Source: JAJDXW01 sp965214795 | GTDB lineage: Bacteria > Pseudomonadota > Gammaproteobacteria > HK1 | Reading direction: 5' to 3' | Assembly: GCA_965214795.1 (NCBI GenBank) | Contig: OZ243976.1 | Location: forward strand, 1,984,001 to 2,048,000 | Length of the DNA: 64,000 nt | Part shown: one piece after another, positions 53,924-63,200 of the stretch | Layout: each line of letters begins with the position of its first letter | Position numbering within the stretch: position 1 is the first letter of the stretch | Made by a program: the position numbers and the translations under genes | The notes under the pieces: model-generated | Told to the model about the DNA's origin: nothing | Databases searched by the model: none | What the model saw: only the letters and a program-made list of their open reading frames with translations

Positions 53924-56900
53924 TCACGCCGTACACATCGGGATCTCTTCCCGCTCTTCTTCGCCGCCCTCGCCAGCTTCGCCGGGCTCCCCCTCGTCCT
54001 CGTCGGGGTCCTCGTCGGAGTCCTCGTCCTCCTCGCCTTCCGCGCCAGGGCCGTCCTCTTCAGAGGCGCGCGCCTGGGGCTCGCCTTCGTCGATGGGCTC
54101 CGACCGATCCTCCTGCACGGTGAGGATTGCATCGGTGTTCACGCCGGCGCTCTCCTGCACGTCCTCATCCGTGGCGCCGAAGACGAGCTCGTCGTACAGG
54201 ACGAGGCTGCCCGCCTCCTCCACGAATCTGCCCCTGCCGCCCGGGTCCCGCGTCGTCAGGCTGCCGAAGTCGAAGTCCTTGCCGACCGCCAGCAGCGCAC
54301 CGGCATCGAGCGATCCCCCCGCGTCCACCCGCAACACGCCCCGCGACCCCGGCTTGCGCCCCACGATAACCCGCGGCGCCGTCACGCTGCCGCCGCTCCC
54401 GATGGTGAGCGCGCCGGCCCCCTCATCACCGACGATGATTCCCCTGCCGTCATCCGAGACAGTAAGGGTGCAGTCCTCACCGGACACGGTGACCACGCCG
54501 TCGGAGGCCGGACCGGAAGTGCCGATTCCGAGGTACGCCCACTCCCCCTCGCCCTCGATCTCCATCCCGCCCCCGGAGAGGATGTTCACCACACTCCGCT
54601 GGCGGATGGGGCCGGTGTCCGGATCGGGAAAGTCGGGATTCACCCGGTCTCGCGAGACGATCACCACGGCCCTTTCGCCTCGCACCAGCAACCTCCCGCC
54701 GTTGCGGATGGTGGTGGTGCCGGCCCCGCGGCGCCCGAGCAGGGCGACAGGGCCGGGGGAAATAAGACGGTTATCGTCATTGGCCGGAGCGGTCTGAATG
54801 ACCTCGAGGCTCGACCCGGCACCATCGATCAGCAGCGTCCCGACGCTGCCGACGTTGCGAGCGGACTGGAAGTGCGGGCCGAAAGTGCCCCCGCCGTCGC
54901 GCACCCGGAGCAAGCCGCCATTCAGGAGCTCGAGGGTGCCCCGCGAGCCGTCGCTTCTCGCCACTTGGACGAAGCCCCCCGCGTCGGCGAGGTCCCCGGA
55001 GAAACCGCCGTTGTCCGGCGAGACGATGACGCTCGAGCGGGTCCCATCGGACGCGACCCCCGAAATGGTCGCCCGCCCGACGCCGAAATACCCTACTCGA
55101 AAATGGTGCGTCTCGACGAGGCCGCCGTCGAGCACTTCGAGCACGCCGGTGCCCTCGTCACCGACTTCGATGCGGTTGTCGGTCCCCGTCGTGGTGAGGG
55201 TCGAACCCGAGCCGGTCACCGTCACCGTGCCGTCGGAGCCTTCATCGTCCCCGACGGTGACCCGTCGGGCCGTGACCTCGGCGCCGCTTTCAACGCGGAG
55301 CTCACCGGTCCCCGCGCCCCCGACGTCGATCCCGCTATTATCCGTGCCCGTCAGGGTGATCGCGGAGCCCGCGCCGGACACGGTGACCACGCCGTCGGAG
55401 GCCGGACCGGCAGTGCCGATTCCGAGGTACGCCCCCTCGCCCTCGATCTCCATCCTGCCCCCGGAGAGGATGTTCACCACACTCCGCTGGCGGATGGGGC
55501 CGGTGTTCGGATCGGGAAAGTCGGGATTCACCGAGTCTACCGAGACGATCACCACGGCCCTTTCGCCTCGCACCAGCAACCTCCCGCCGTTGCGGATGGT
55601 GGTGGTGCCGGCCCCGCGGCGCCCGAGCTGGGCGCCAGGGCCGGGGGAAATAAGACGGTTATCGTCATTGGCCGGAGCGGTCTGAATGACCTCGAGGCTC
55701 GACCCGGCACCATCGATCAGCAGCGTCCCGACGCTGCCGACGTTGCGAGCGGACTGGAACTCCGGGCCGAAGGTGCCCCCGCCGTCGCGCACCCGGATCA
55801 GGGCACCGTCCAGGATCTGGAGGGTGCCCCGCGAGCCGTCGTTTCTCGCCACTTGGACGAAGCCCCCCGCGTCGGCGGAGTCCCCGGAGAAACCGCCGTT
55901 GTCCGGCGAGACGATGACGCTCGAGCGGGTCCCATCGGACGCGACCCCCGAAATGGTCGCCCGCCCGACGCCGAAATGCCCTACTCGAAAATGGTGCGTC
56001 TCGACGAGGCCGCCGTCGAGCACTTCGAGCACGCCGGTGCCCTCGTCACCGACTTCGATGCGGTTGTCGGTCCCCGTCGTGGTGAGGGTCGAACCCGAGC
56101 CGGTCACCGTCACCGTGCCGTCGGAGACCACTTCCTCCCCGACGTGGACCCGTGCAGCCGTCACCCCGGCGCGGCTGCGAATGATGAGGGTGCCGACACC
56201 ATCGTCACCGACCACGATCCGGTTTCCCGTTGCGTCGATGGTCCCGCCGTTCTCCACGATCACCGTGCCGCTGCTGTCGCCGCCCTGGTTGAAGTTGGCG
56301 ATGTCGAGGTCGGGGGCGTTCATCTTCCAGGTAATGCCGTCTATGGTGACCACCGCCCCGTTGGAGATGTTCACGTCCGAGCGTCCATCCGCTCCTTCTC
56401 CCAAGCCATTGGTCACCAGCGACCCGCCGCGCAGCGTCAGGTCGGCATTGATATCGACGTCGTTCCCCGCGTCGAGCTCCAAGTCGAGCTCTGGTCCACC
56501 CGCGGCATCGGAAATCTCTGCGTTGATGTTGATGTCGTTGTGGGCCTTAAGGGTGAGGGTGTTGGTGCCGGTCGTCGATTCGATGTCGAGGGCGGCGCTG
56601 AGCGTGATGTCGCCGTCCTCGCTGTTTGCGCCGGATTCGGTTGTCTCCACCGTCACGCTCTGGCCGCCCGAGAGCGCGGCGATGATGAGGTCGATGCCGA
56701 GCTGCGCGCTGTCGCCGACGCTCTCGAACGGGTCGGCGGAGGGGATGTTGACGTTGCCGCTGCCGGCCACGATCTCGATGTCGTTGGGGTCGATGAGCCA
56801 GTGCCCGCCCTCGCCCCGCGGCGCGGAAGTATCCGGGGTGGCGGCGATGACGAACGACTCCCGGCCGGAGGTCTCGACGAAGCCGCCATCGCCCCCGTTC

Positions 56901-58132
56901 GCGCCGCCGCGGGCGCTCAAACGGCCCTGTACGTTCGCGAAGCCCTCGGCGAACACCACTACCTTGCCGCCGTCGCCGTCGCCGGCGGCATCGGCGGAGA
57001 CGACCGAGTCCGCCGAGACGTAAACGGCCTCGGCGGTCGGCGTCGGCCCCCGGCCGCCCACGTCGCCGCCGACCAGCACCTCCCCGCCGCCGGTCGGGCC
57101 GGAAGCATCGACCCTCGCGCCGGCGAGCCCGACCCGCTCTCCGAGCAACCGGACGCGGCCGCCCCGCCCTTCGCTCGCCCGCGCCGACACCTCGCCGGAG
57201 ACCCATGTGGTCCCCTGCTCGCTCTCGATGTGCACCTCCCCGCCGGACGGCCCCTCGGCCGCAATGCGCCCGCCCGCCTCCAGGGTCACATCGCCTTGGG
57301 CGACGAGCCGGATGACGCCGTCCTCGCCTACCGTGACCGCATTCGCCTCCACCGTGCCGACGTTGCGGATCGAGCCCGCGAACACCCCGGCCGCCCCGCG
57401 TTCGGCGATGAGCGTCCCGAGGTTCAGCGCCTCGTCCTCCGGCGCCTGCACCTCCACCCGCACCCCGTCGAGGTCCAGGCTCGTGAGGGTGATGCTGCGT
57501 CCCGCCGCGAGCACCAGGTCGCCCCCGCGGGTCCGGATCACCCCGCTGTTCTCCACGTTCGGGGCGAGCAGGAAGACCCCGCCCGCGCCGGCCTTGATGA
57601 GGCCCTGGTTGGCGATGCCCCCGGCGTCGGGACCGCCATCGAAGCGGTAGCGCCCCGCCCGGAAGTCCGCGTCACTGATGTTCAGGGTAGAAGCAACGAG
57701 CCCCGCGGTGTCGACCATCGCGCCTTCGCCGAAGACGATGCCGTGCGGGTTGATGAGAAACACCCGGCCGTTCGAGAGGAGCTGGCCGAGGATCGACGAC
57801 GGGTCGGGGCCGGTGACCCGGTTGAGCACCGCGCTCGAAGCGGACTGTTGGATGAAGCGCGTGACGTCGCTCGCGCCGATCGAGAAGCCCTGCCAGTTGA
57901 TGATCGCGTTCGGCGAGGTGGTGACGTGGAGCGCGTTTGCGCCGGGGCGGGCGAACTGCGCGGAGCCATGGACCACGGTGGGTCCGGTGGGATTGGCCTG
58001 CGCGGCGACGGCGAGCGCGCCGGCGAAGGCGCCGGCCAGGACTCGCACTACGGCGGTAGCCGGCGGCGGCTTGCGCTGTACGCCTTCGCTACCGTGTGGC
58101 GGCGGCGGGCGGGGGGGGGCACAGAGACGCAC
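53924..58132 (-). CDS. TpsA filamentous-hemagglutinin-type exoprotein
   Basis: A protein of about 1400 residues with a signal peptide ending near VAAQA, a TPS secretion domain (about 47-170: NALHVTTSPNAIINWQGFSI, NRVTGPDPSSILG, FLINPHGIVFGEGA), then beta-helix repeats rich in Gly, Asp and Thr. A ~755-bp stretch is duplicated internally. The C terminus is a strongly acidic run (Glu/Asp/Gly) ending EEIPMCTA. The frame opens with a GTG at 58132 beside a C9 tract; an ATG at 58140 is out of frame by one base, so the real start or phase is uncertain. It is expected to be a surface adhesin or structural filament secreted by TpsB. Confidence 0.85.
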   Translation of the reverse strand: MRLCAPPRPPPPHGSEGVQRKPPPATAVVRVLAGAFAGALAVAAQANPTGPTVVHGSAQFARPGANALHVTTSPNAIINWQGFSIGASDVTRFIQQSASSAVLNRVTGPDPSSILGQLLSNGRVFLINPHGIVFGEGAMVDTAGLVASTLNISDADFRAGRYRFDGGPDAGGIANQGLIKAGAGGVFLLAPNVENSGVIRTRGGDLVLAAGRSITLTSLDLDGVRVEVQAPEDEALNLGTLIAERGAAGVFAGSIRNVGTVEANAVTVGEDGVIRLVAQGDVTLEAGGRIAAEGPSGGEVHIESEQGTTWVSGEVSARASEGRGGRVRLLGERVGLAGARVDASGPTGGGEVLVGGDVGGRGPTPTAEAVYVSADSVVSADAAGDGDGGKVVVFAEGFANVQGRLSARGGANGGDGGFVETSGRESFVIAATPDTSAPRGEGGHWLIDPNDIEIVAGSGNVNIPSADPFESVGDSAQLGIDLIIAALSGGQSVTVETTESGANSEDGDITLSAALDIESTTGTNTLTLKAHNDININAEISDAAGGPELDLELDAGNDVDINADLTLRGGSLVTNGLGEGADGRSDVNISNGAVVTIDGITWKMNAPDLDIANFNQGGDSSGTVIVENGGTIDATGNRIVVGDDGVGTLIIRSRAGVTAARVHVGEEVVSDGTVTVTGSGSTLTTTGTDNRIEVGDEGTGVLEVLDGGLVETHHFRVGHFGVGRATISGVASDGTRSSVIVSPDNGGFSGDSADAGGFVQVARNDGSRGTLQILDGALIRVRDGGGTFGPEFQSARNVGSVGTLLIDGAGSSLEVIQTAPANDDNRLISPGPGAQLGRRGAGTTTIRNGGRLLVRGERAVVIVSVDSVNPDFPDPNTGPIRQRSVVNILSGGRMEIEGEGAYLGIGTAGPASDGVVTVSGAGSAITLTGTDNSGIDVGGAGTGELRVESGAEVTARRVTVGDDEGSDGTVTVTGSGSTLTTTGTDNRIEVGDEGTGVLEVLDGGLVETHHFRVGYFGVGRATISGVASDGTRSSVIVSPDNGGFSGDLADAGGFVQVARSDGSRGTLELLNGGLLRVRDGGGTFGPHFQSARNVGSVGTLLIDGAGSSLEVIQTAPANDDNRLISPGPVALLGRRGAGTTTIRNGGRLLVRGERAVVIVSRDRVNPDFPDPDTGPIRQRSVVNILSGGGMEIEGEGEWAYLGIGTSGPASDGVVTVSGEDCTLTVSDDGRGIIVGDEGAGALTIGSGGSVTAPRVIVGRKPGSRGVLRVDAGGSLDAGALLAVGKDFDFGSLTTRDPGGRGRFVEEAGSLVLYDELVFGATDEDVQESAGVNTDAILTVQEDRSEPIDEGEPQARASEEDGPGAEGEEDEDSDEDPDEDEGEPGEAGEGGEEEREEIPMCTA
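54481..55238. repeat. intragenic duplication in tpsA, copy 1
   Basis: A 758-bp stretch nearly identical to 55375-56126. I see a few substitutions and one 6-bp indel (CCCACT-like, near 54538). The period is 888-894 bp, so the frame is kept. Confidence 0.85.
55375..56126. repeat. intragenic duplication in tpsA, copy 2
   Basis: The 752-bp partner of 54481-55238. Both code for the segment from VTVTGSGSTLTTTG through IVSPDNGGFSGD and AGTTTIRNGGRLLVRG to DGVVTVSG. Confidence 0.85.
58111..58119. repeat. G9 homopolymer at the 5' end of tpsA
   Basis: Nine Gs on the plus strand (C9 in the coding strand) lie about 12 bases inside the tpsA frame. One added base would bring the ATG at 58140 into frame with the rest of the gene, so this is a possible slippage site. 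Confidence 0.5.
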
Positions 58133-58229
58133 CTCACCATTCTAGCCGATTCGCAATAGTATCAGGAACGATTTGAGCACGACATCATCCTTCAGCATCG
58201 GCCGGAAGCCGGGCTTCCTGCCCCCTCGC

Positions 58230-58415
58230 AGGTCGATTGGCGAAGCGTAATCCGGCAGCACAGGGCTGAGTGCACGACGCCGGCAAGCGCGGCGGCTCGG
58301 CCTGACGTTCCTTGTGCGACAGCGGGGCGCCCGCCGCCGTTGGAGGGCGCACTTCCCGAACCTGACAGTCCCCGCACCGTCCCGTGTTGTCGGACTACGC
58401 TTCGCCAATCGACCT
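58230..58415. repeat. pair of inverted REP-like units between tpsA and the cyclase
   Basis: AGGTCGATTGGCGAAGCGTA (58230-58249, continuing TCCGGCA) and its inverse (58388-58415) face each other with 26 of 28 matching positions. The core resembles the palindromes inside family A elements. They occupy the divergent region 58133-58541, which must also hold both promoters. Confidence 0.7.
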
Positions 58416-58541
58416 ACGAGGGGCCGGTAGCCTTCCGGTCGCAGGCTGCGCTCCGCCTGCCTGCTCGTCAACTCGGATAAGTCCCATGCAGCTCGTGCTT
58501 CGATTCTGGCCACCGGCCCGAAGGTCCACTAGCATCCCGCC

Positions 58542-60689
58542 ATGCGCCGTCTCCGGCCCTGGCTCCACCTCATCGTGCCGCTCGCCGCCCTGGCGGTCGC
58601 GCTCGGGCTCCACATTCGCGCGCCGCGGTTCGTCGAGAATCTTCGGTTTCAGGTATTCGACACGTATCAGCGGCTCTCGCCGCGCCCGGCCGCCAGCACA
58701 CCGATCATCATCATCGACATCGACGATGCCAGCTTGCGCCGGGTCGGACAGTGGCCCTGGCCCCGCACCCGGGTCGCGGAGCTGTTGCGTGAGCTGCATG
58801 ACACCGGCGCCGCGGCCATCGGCCTGGACCTCATCCTTGCAGACCCCGATCGCACCTCGCCGGAGAACGTGATCCCGTTGTGGAAGGAGACGGCGCCGGC
58901 GATACGCATCCACAATGCCCACCAGCGCCTGCCCGAGCACGATGCGGTCCTGGCTGGCGCGGTGCAGCGAGCGCCGGTGGTGACCGGCTTCGCCCTGACC
59001 CTGGACCCGGGCGCCGTACGCCCGCCCCGACCCTACACGATCGAGGTCACCGGCCCCAGTCCCCTGCCGGTGCTGCCCGTTTTCGCGGGCGTAGTGGCGA
59101 ATCTGCCGAGCATCGACGCCGGCGCCCGCGGGGTCGGCGGCTTCAACTTCCTGCCCTCGGTCGACGGGGTCCTGCGCCGGGTTCCCTTGCTGCTGCGCCT
59201 GGGAGAAGACGTCTATCCGAGCTTCTCCGCGGAGATGTTGAGGATCCTGCTCGGAGCGAACGGGTATGAGATCCGGGTCGAGGAGGCCGGAGTCGAAGGC
59301 GCGCCGCCGGCCATCAGGGAAATGGCGGTGGGCGGGCTGGTGATCCCCACCGACGAAGCGGGACGCATGTGGCTGCACTACACCCGGCCGGTGGCGCGGC
59401 TCTCGATCCCGGCCTGGCGGGTATTGGCCGGGGAGGTCGCGGCCGAAACGCTCTCCGGCCACGCGATCGTGATCGGCACGTCCGCCGCGGGCCTCAAGGA
59501 CCTGCGCGCTACCCCCGTCGATCTGGCGGCGCCCGGCGTAGCCGTTCACGCCGCGGCCTTGGAGCAGATGCTTGTCGGCCATTTCCTCGAGCGCTCCGCC
59601 TGGGTCGAGCCGACCGAGCTCATCTACATGTTCGTCCTCGGGCTCACGCTGATTCTGCTGATGCGCAGACTCAAGGCGCTCGGCTGCATGGCGCTGGGGG
59701 TGGTCGCAGCATCGGCCGCGATCGGCGCGTCCTGGTATGCCTACGCCGAGTATCGGCTACTGATCGACCCGGTGTTGCCTTCACTGGTGGTGTTGCTCGT
59801 CTATATGGCGGGATCGCTGATGAGCTTCGCCTTTACCGAGGCGGAGCGCCGCTGGGTCCGTTCGGCGTTCGGCCACTATCTCGCCCCTGCGGTGGTGCAG
59901 CAGCTCGTGGACGACCCCGCCACCCTCCGCCTCGGCGGCGAGAAGCGCGATACCACCTTCATGTTCACCGACATCGCCGGATTCACTACCGTTACCGAAC
60001 GCCTGGAGCCGACGGCGCTGGTAGGCCTGCTGAACGGGTACCTGGACGGCGCGTGCCGCATCGTTCTGAAGCACGGCGGCACCATCGACAAGATCGTCGG
60101 CGACGCCCTGAACGTGATGTTCAATGCCCCGAGCGACCAGCCCGACCACGCGGAGCGCGCGCTCCGGTGTGCACTGGAGCTCGACGAATTCTGCAGCCGT
60201 TACGCGGCCGCGCAGCGCGCCCACGGAGTGGATTTCGGCGACACCCGCATCGGGGTGAACACCGGTGAGACGGTGGTCGGCAACTTCGGCGGGCCGGGGC
60301 GCTTCAACTACACCGCATACGGCGACGTGATCAACATCGCGGCTCGTCTGGAGGGCTTGAACAAGTTCCTCGATACCCGGATCTGCGTGAGCGAGGCCAC
60401 CCTCGAGCGCTGCACCTACCCGCACCATCGCCCGATCGGTCAAGTCGTTCTCAAGGGCAAGTCGGAAAGCCTCGGCGCGTACGAGCTGCTCTGCGCTGCG
60501 CAGGCGCAGACACCGAGAATCGTGGAGTACCGGCAGGCATATCATTTGCTCGAAGCCGGCGACCCGGCGGCCGCGGAGGCGTTCGCCGATCTCACCGCAC
60601 GCTATCCCGAGGACGGTCTCATCGCCTTCTACGCCCTGCGCCTCGAGGCCGGGAAGCCTGGAGTGGCCATCGAGATGACCCAGAAGTAG
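58542..60689 (+). CDS. CHASE2-domain adenylate/guanylate cyclase
   Basis: A 715-residue membrane sensor. One N-terminal helix (about 7-24) is followed by an extracytoplasmic CHASE2 domain (about 30-340; IIIIDIDDASLRRVGQWPWPR is its typical start), three helices (about 358-430) and a class III nucleotide cyclase (about 465-645). Cyclase elements are TTFMFTDIAGFTTV (metal Asp), IDKIVGDALNVMFN (second Asp), GVNTGETVVGNFG and FNYTAYGDVINIAARLE (transition-state Asn and Arg). It should make cAMP or cGMP in response to a periplasmic signal. It is divergent from tpsA-tpsB-fecR. Confidence 0.9.
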   Translation: MRRLRPWLHLIVPLAALAVALGLHIRAPRFVENLRFQVFDTYQRLSPRPAASTPIIIIDIDDASLRRVGQWPWPRTRVAELLRELHDTGAAAIGLDLILADPDRTSPENVIPLWKETAPAIRIHNAHQRLPEHDAVLAGAVQRAPVVTGFALTLDPGAVRPPRPYTIEVTGPSPLPVLPVFAGVVANLPSIDAGARGVGGFNFLPSVDGVLRRVPLLLRLGEDVYPSFSAEMLRILLGANGYEIRVEEAGVEGAPPAIREMAVGGLVIPTDEAGRMWLHYTRPVARLSIPAWRVLAGEVAAETLSGHAIVIGTSAAGLKDLRATPVDLAAPGVAVHAAALEQMLVGHFLERSAWVEPTELIYMFVLGLTLILLMRRLKALGCMALGVVAASAAIGASWYAYAEYRLLIDPVLPSLVVLLVYMAGSLMSFAFTEAERRWVRSAFGHYLAPAVVQQLVDDPATLRLGGEKRDTTFMFTDIAGFTTVTERLEPTALVGLLNGYLDGACRIVLKHGGTIDKIVGDALNVMFNAPSDQPDHAERALRCALELDEFCSRYAAAQRAHGVDFGDTRIGVNTGETVVGNFGGPGRFNYTAYGDVINIAARLEGLNKFLDTRICVSEATLERCTYPHHRPIGQVVLKGKSESLGAYELLCAAQAQTPRIVEYRQAYHLLEAGDPAAAEAFADLTARYPEDGLIAFYALRLEAGKPGVAIEMTQK

Positions 60690-61426
60690 GAGCCGTCACG
60701 CACGCTGGCGGTGCCGTGGTACGGGAGGGCATTCCGACGGCCCACTGCCCGATCCGCGCCGGTCGCCTCCGACTTCCGACTACCGGGAAATCGAGTCGTT
60801 CGCCGCGCGAAACGGGCGGCGCGGCATGGGGCGTCTGCCCCGGAACGAGGTTCGTGACCGCACGACCGCGCGGATTATCCGGGAGTGCGATACCGGAAGG
60901 GCCGGATCGGCAAGAGATATATGGTAAAAACGGGAGCAAGTATCGGTCCGGTCCCGCCGCGGGCGATCCGTTCGCCCATCCCTCGTCCTGGACGCCGCCG
61001 CGGACCTCGCCGCGGGAGGCCGGGACCGGTGGCCGCGCGACCGGGGCCCGTTTCCGGGGCCGGAGGGGATGATGGAGGCAAGTGCGCCTTCGCAGGGGCC
61101 GGCGCCGGAGCGGGGCCGGGCGGCGGCGCCGCCTCTCGTGCTCCTCGCCGGGAGCGATTCGCGCCCGCCTCGACTCACCGAGGCGGGGCGGGGGTACCGG
61201 GACACCGAGGAAGAGGCGCGCGCGATCGGGGCCGAGTGGCGCCGGAGCGTTCGTCCGGACCATGCCGCCCGGCGCGGAAGCCCCGGCCACGGGCCGGGCA
61301 GCACCCGCCTGCGGGCCTGACGGCCGGGTCAGGAGGCTTCTGCTGTTCACAAACCCCATGATAGGAGACTTCGGATGGGACTTCAAGTGAAAACATCATA
61401 TGAATCAAAAGACTATACGATCCTAC
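60690..61426. other. region without a supported gene
   Basis: Frames here are GC-rich and low-complexity. One (61069-61320, with LVLLAGSDSRPPRLTEAGRG) could be a gene scrap but matches no family I know. The last 100 bp (61340-61430) are clearly AT-richer than their surroundings and lead into the truncated gene at 61427. Confidence 0.5.
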
Positions 61427-62269
61427 CTATGAGGGGCCCTTGTGTCTCCCGAAGTAGTCATCAACGTAGATCGAGGTCGTCTCGTGCCCGTTGCGATGAA
61501 GGATGCCGAGCAGAGCACTCGGATTCCGGCCGGAGAACAGGAACGGATCAGGGTTTCTGCCCTGCTTTCTCAATTCCCTTCGTTGCGAAGCGTACACATC
61601 GACATCCAGAGCCAGCACCGAGTTGAAGGCATGCTTTGTTCTTACGGAGTCGGAGAAGAAGTCGGAAAAGCGGCGCATCCTGTCCTCGACCAGCTCGTGA
61701 AACCCGGTGGTCTCCACTCCGAGGTTCTTGCGAAGCAGAGAACGCGGGACCATGGCATCGAAAGAGACGAAATACAGGTTCGGGGCCCGCTGGAAGGAGA
61801 TTTGCCGAATGTTCGATACGTCTCCCGACACCGGCGACACCGGGGTACCATCCGCCAAGTGCCCACCTGCAATCACCCCGAGACCCAGCAATGCCACCCC
61901 CGAAAGCGCTACGCCGCCCCACCGCAACTCGTCAACGACACGGAAGGCCACGAACAGTCCCGCGCAGGACATGACGCACAGCAGGGCAAGGAGTGCCCTG
62001 TTCCCGGCAAGATAGAGATCGGTGTGAACGATGTATGCCGTCCCGACGCCAGCCAGCACGATCAGCGACGGGGCGGCGTTCGCCACGTTCTTGCGACGGA
62101 GCAGGAACAGCGCTCCGAGCAGCAGGACGGTGTTGACCGCCCCGCCAAGAACGGGGATGGCATCGAGATCAAATTCGGAAAAGGCCGCCGTGGACGAGGT
62201 GTACGTGGCGGCGAAGGCCACCGCCACGAGCAAGGTCGCGAATACGAACTTGAACGCTATCGTGCGCAC
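61427..62269 (-). pseudogene. N-terminal part of a membrane sulfatase-like protein
   Basis: A 280-residue frame with four or five membrane helices (about 10-130), then the start of an alkaline-phosphatase-fold/sulfatase domain: PNLYFVSFDAMVPRSLLRKN with the metal-binding Asp and the following Val-Pro-Arg, and KHAFNSVLALDVDVYA. It stops after YVDDYFGRHKGP, where a whole catalytic half should follow, so it is truncated. Base composition is less GC-rich than the neighbours, suggesting transfer. The start is a GTG at 62269. Confidence 0.65.
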
Positions 62270-62484
62270 GCGCCCCGGGGTACTTGGCGCGTGCGGCGGG
62301 GGGGCATATCCATGATGTTATGTCCGGAAACTCCGGCGTCTCCGGTCCTCGGGGCTCCGTCGGCGGCCCTGGAACCGCGGGAGAAGTCACGTCGGCCATG
62401 AAGCGTATCGTAGCGCATGCGGCGTGCCCGTCCGGGGGGCGGGGCCGGGACGAGCCGGGCAGGGTCGGGCGGGGCCGAAGAGGG

Positions 62485-63138
62485 TCAGGCGGGAGCGAGC
62501 ACGAAGTCGAAGCGGCCGCGCCACTCCCCGCCCCCCGCGCGGCGGAGGCGCATCACGAGGTCCTCGCGGAAGATGAAGTCCCGCGCATTCGTGGCCTCGA
62601 GGTCCGGGAAGTAGATCTGGGTGGTGAGGAGGCGCGTCGTCTCCCCCTGCACCTTGACGTGGATATGCGCGGTCCGGCCGCTGTATCGGGTGGGCCGGAT
62701 GGTTTCGAAACGGAACGCCCCCGCCGCGTCCGTGAACTGGTGGCCGCGATAGCGGAAGCCGTCATTGTCGTACCGGCCCCGCTCGTCGCAGTGCCAGATG
62801 TCGACGACCGCGCCCCCCACCGGCCGGCAGTCGGGCATGAGGACCAAGCCTTCGAGGACGAGCGGCGCTCCGCTCGCCCCCGGCTCGCGGAGGTTTGCCC
62901 GCCGCGGCGTCCGCGGCGTATAGAACGGCCCCGCGGTCTGCGCCCGGGTGCCCCGCGTGCAGGCGCGGGGTGGAGCGAGCCCGAGCGCGCGGTCCGCGGC
63001 CGGTCCCGGGAACACGTAGCCCAAGGGCGACGAACGGGCGCGCGCAAAGATGCCGAAGCCGGTCGTGCCTGCGGCCCCTGCCGCCGCGAGGCCGGCCAGC
63101 GCGCGCGTTACGCGGCGGCGTGTCATCGTTCCCCGCAT
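62485..63138 (-). CDS. intradiol ring-cleavage dioxygenase (protocatechuate 3,4-dioxygenase-like), exported
   Basis: A 217-residue non-haem Fe(III) dioxygenase. The ligands are visible: Tyr in AGPFYTPRTP, Tyr in ERGRYDNDGFRYRGHQ and His-x-His in GRTAHIHVKVQG. A Tat-like leader (MTRRRVTRALAGLAAAGAAG) suggests export, as in the extracellular intradiol-like dioxygenases. The ATG at 63138 follows AGGGGAC; a second ATG at 63126 is possible. Its last 56 bp (with stop) are duplicated at 48411-48466. Confidence 0.8.
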   Translation of the reverse strand: MRGTMTRRRVTRALAGLAAAGAAGTTGFGIFARARSSPLGYVFPGPAADRALGLAPPRACTRGTRAQTAGPFYTPRTPRRANLREPGASGAPLVLEGLVLMPDCRPVGGAVVDIWHCDERGRYDNDGFRYRGHQFTDAAGAFRFETIRPTRYSGRTAHIHVKVQGETTRLLTTQIYFPDLEATNARDFIFREDLVMRLRRAGGGEWRGRFDFVLAPA

Positions 63139-63200
63139 GTCCCCTGCCTCCCCGCTTGCTCCGCCCCAATCGTAGGCTTCTCGCGCTTTCGCTTCCACTC

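Noticed and set aside
54872..58159. 1095-codon plus-strand frame opposite tpsA
   Set aside because: Antisense to the TPS domain and beta-helix repeats. Its repeats are just the tpsA duplication read backwards.
61069..61320. 83-residue plus-strand ORF
   Set aside because: There is no family match, ribosome-binding site or conserved motif. It is kept only as a note in the 60690-61426 entry.
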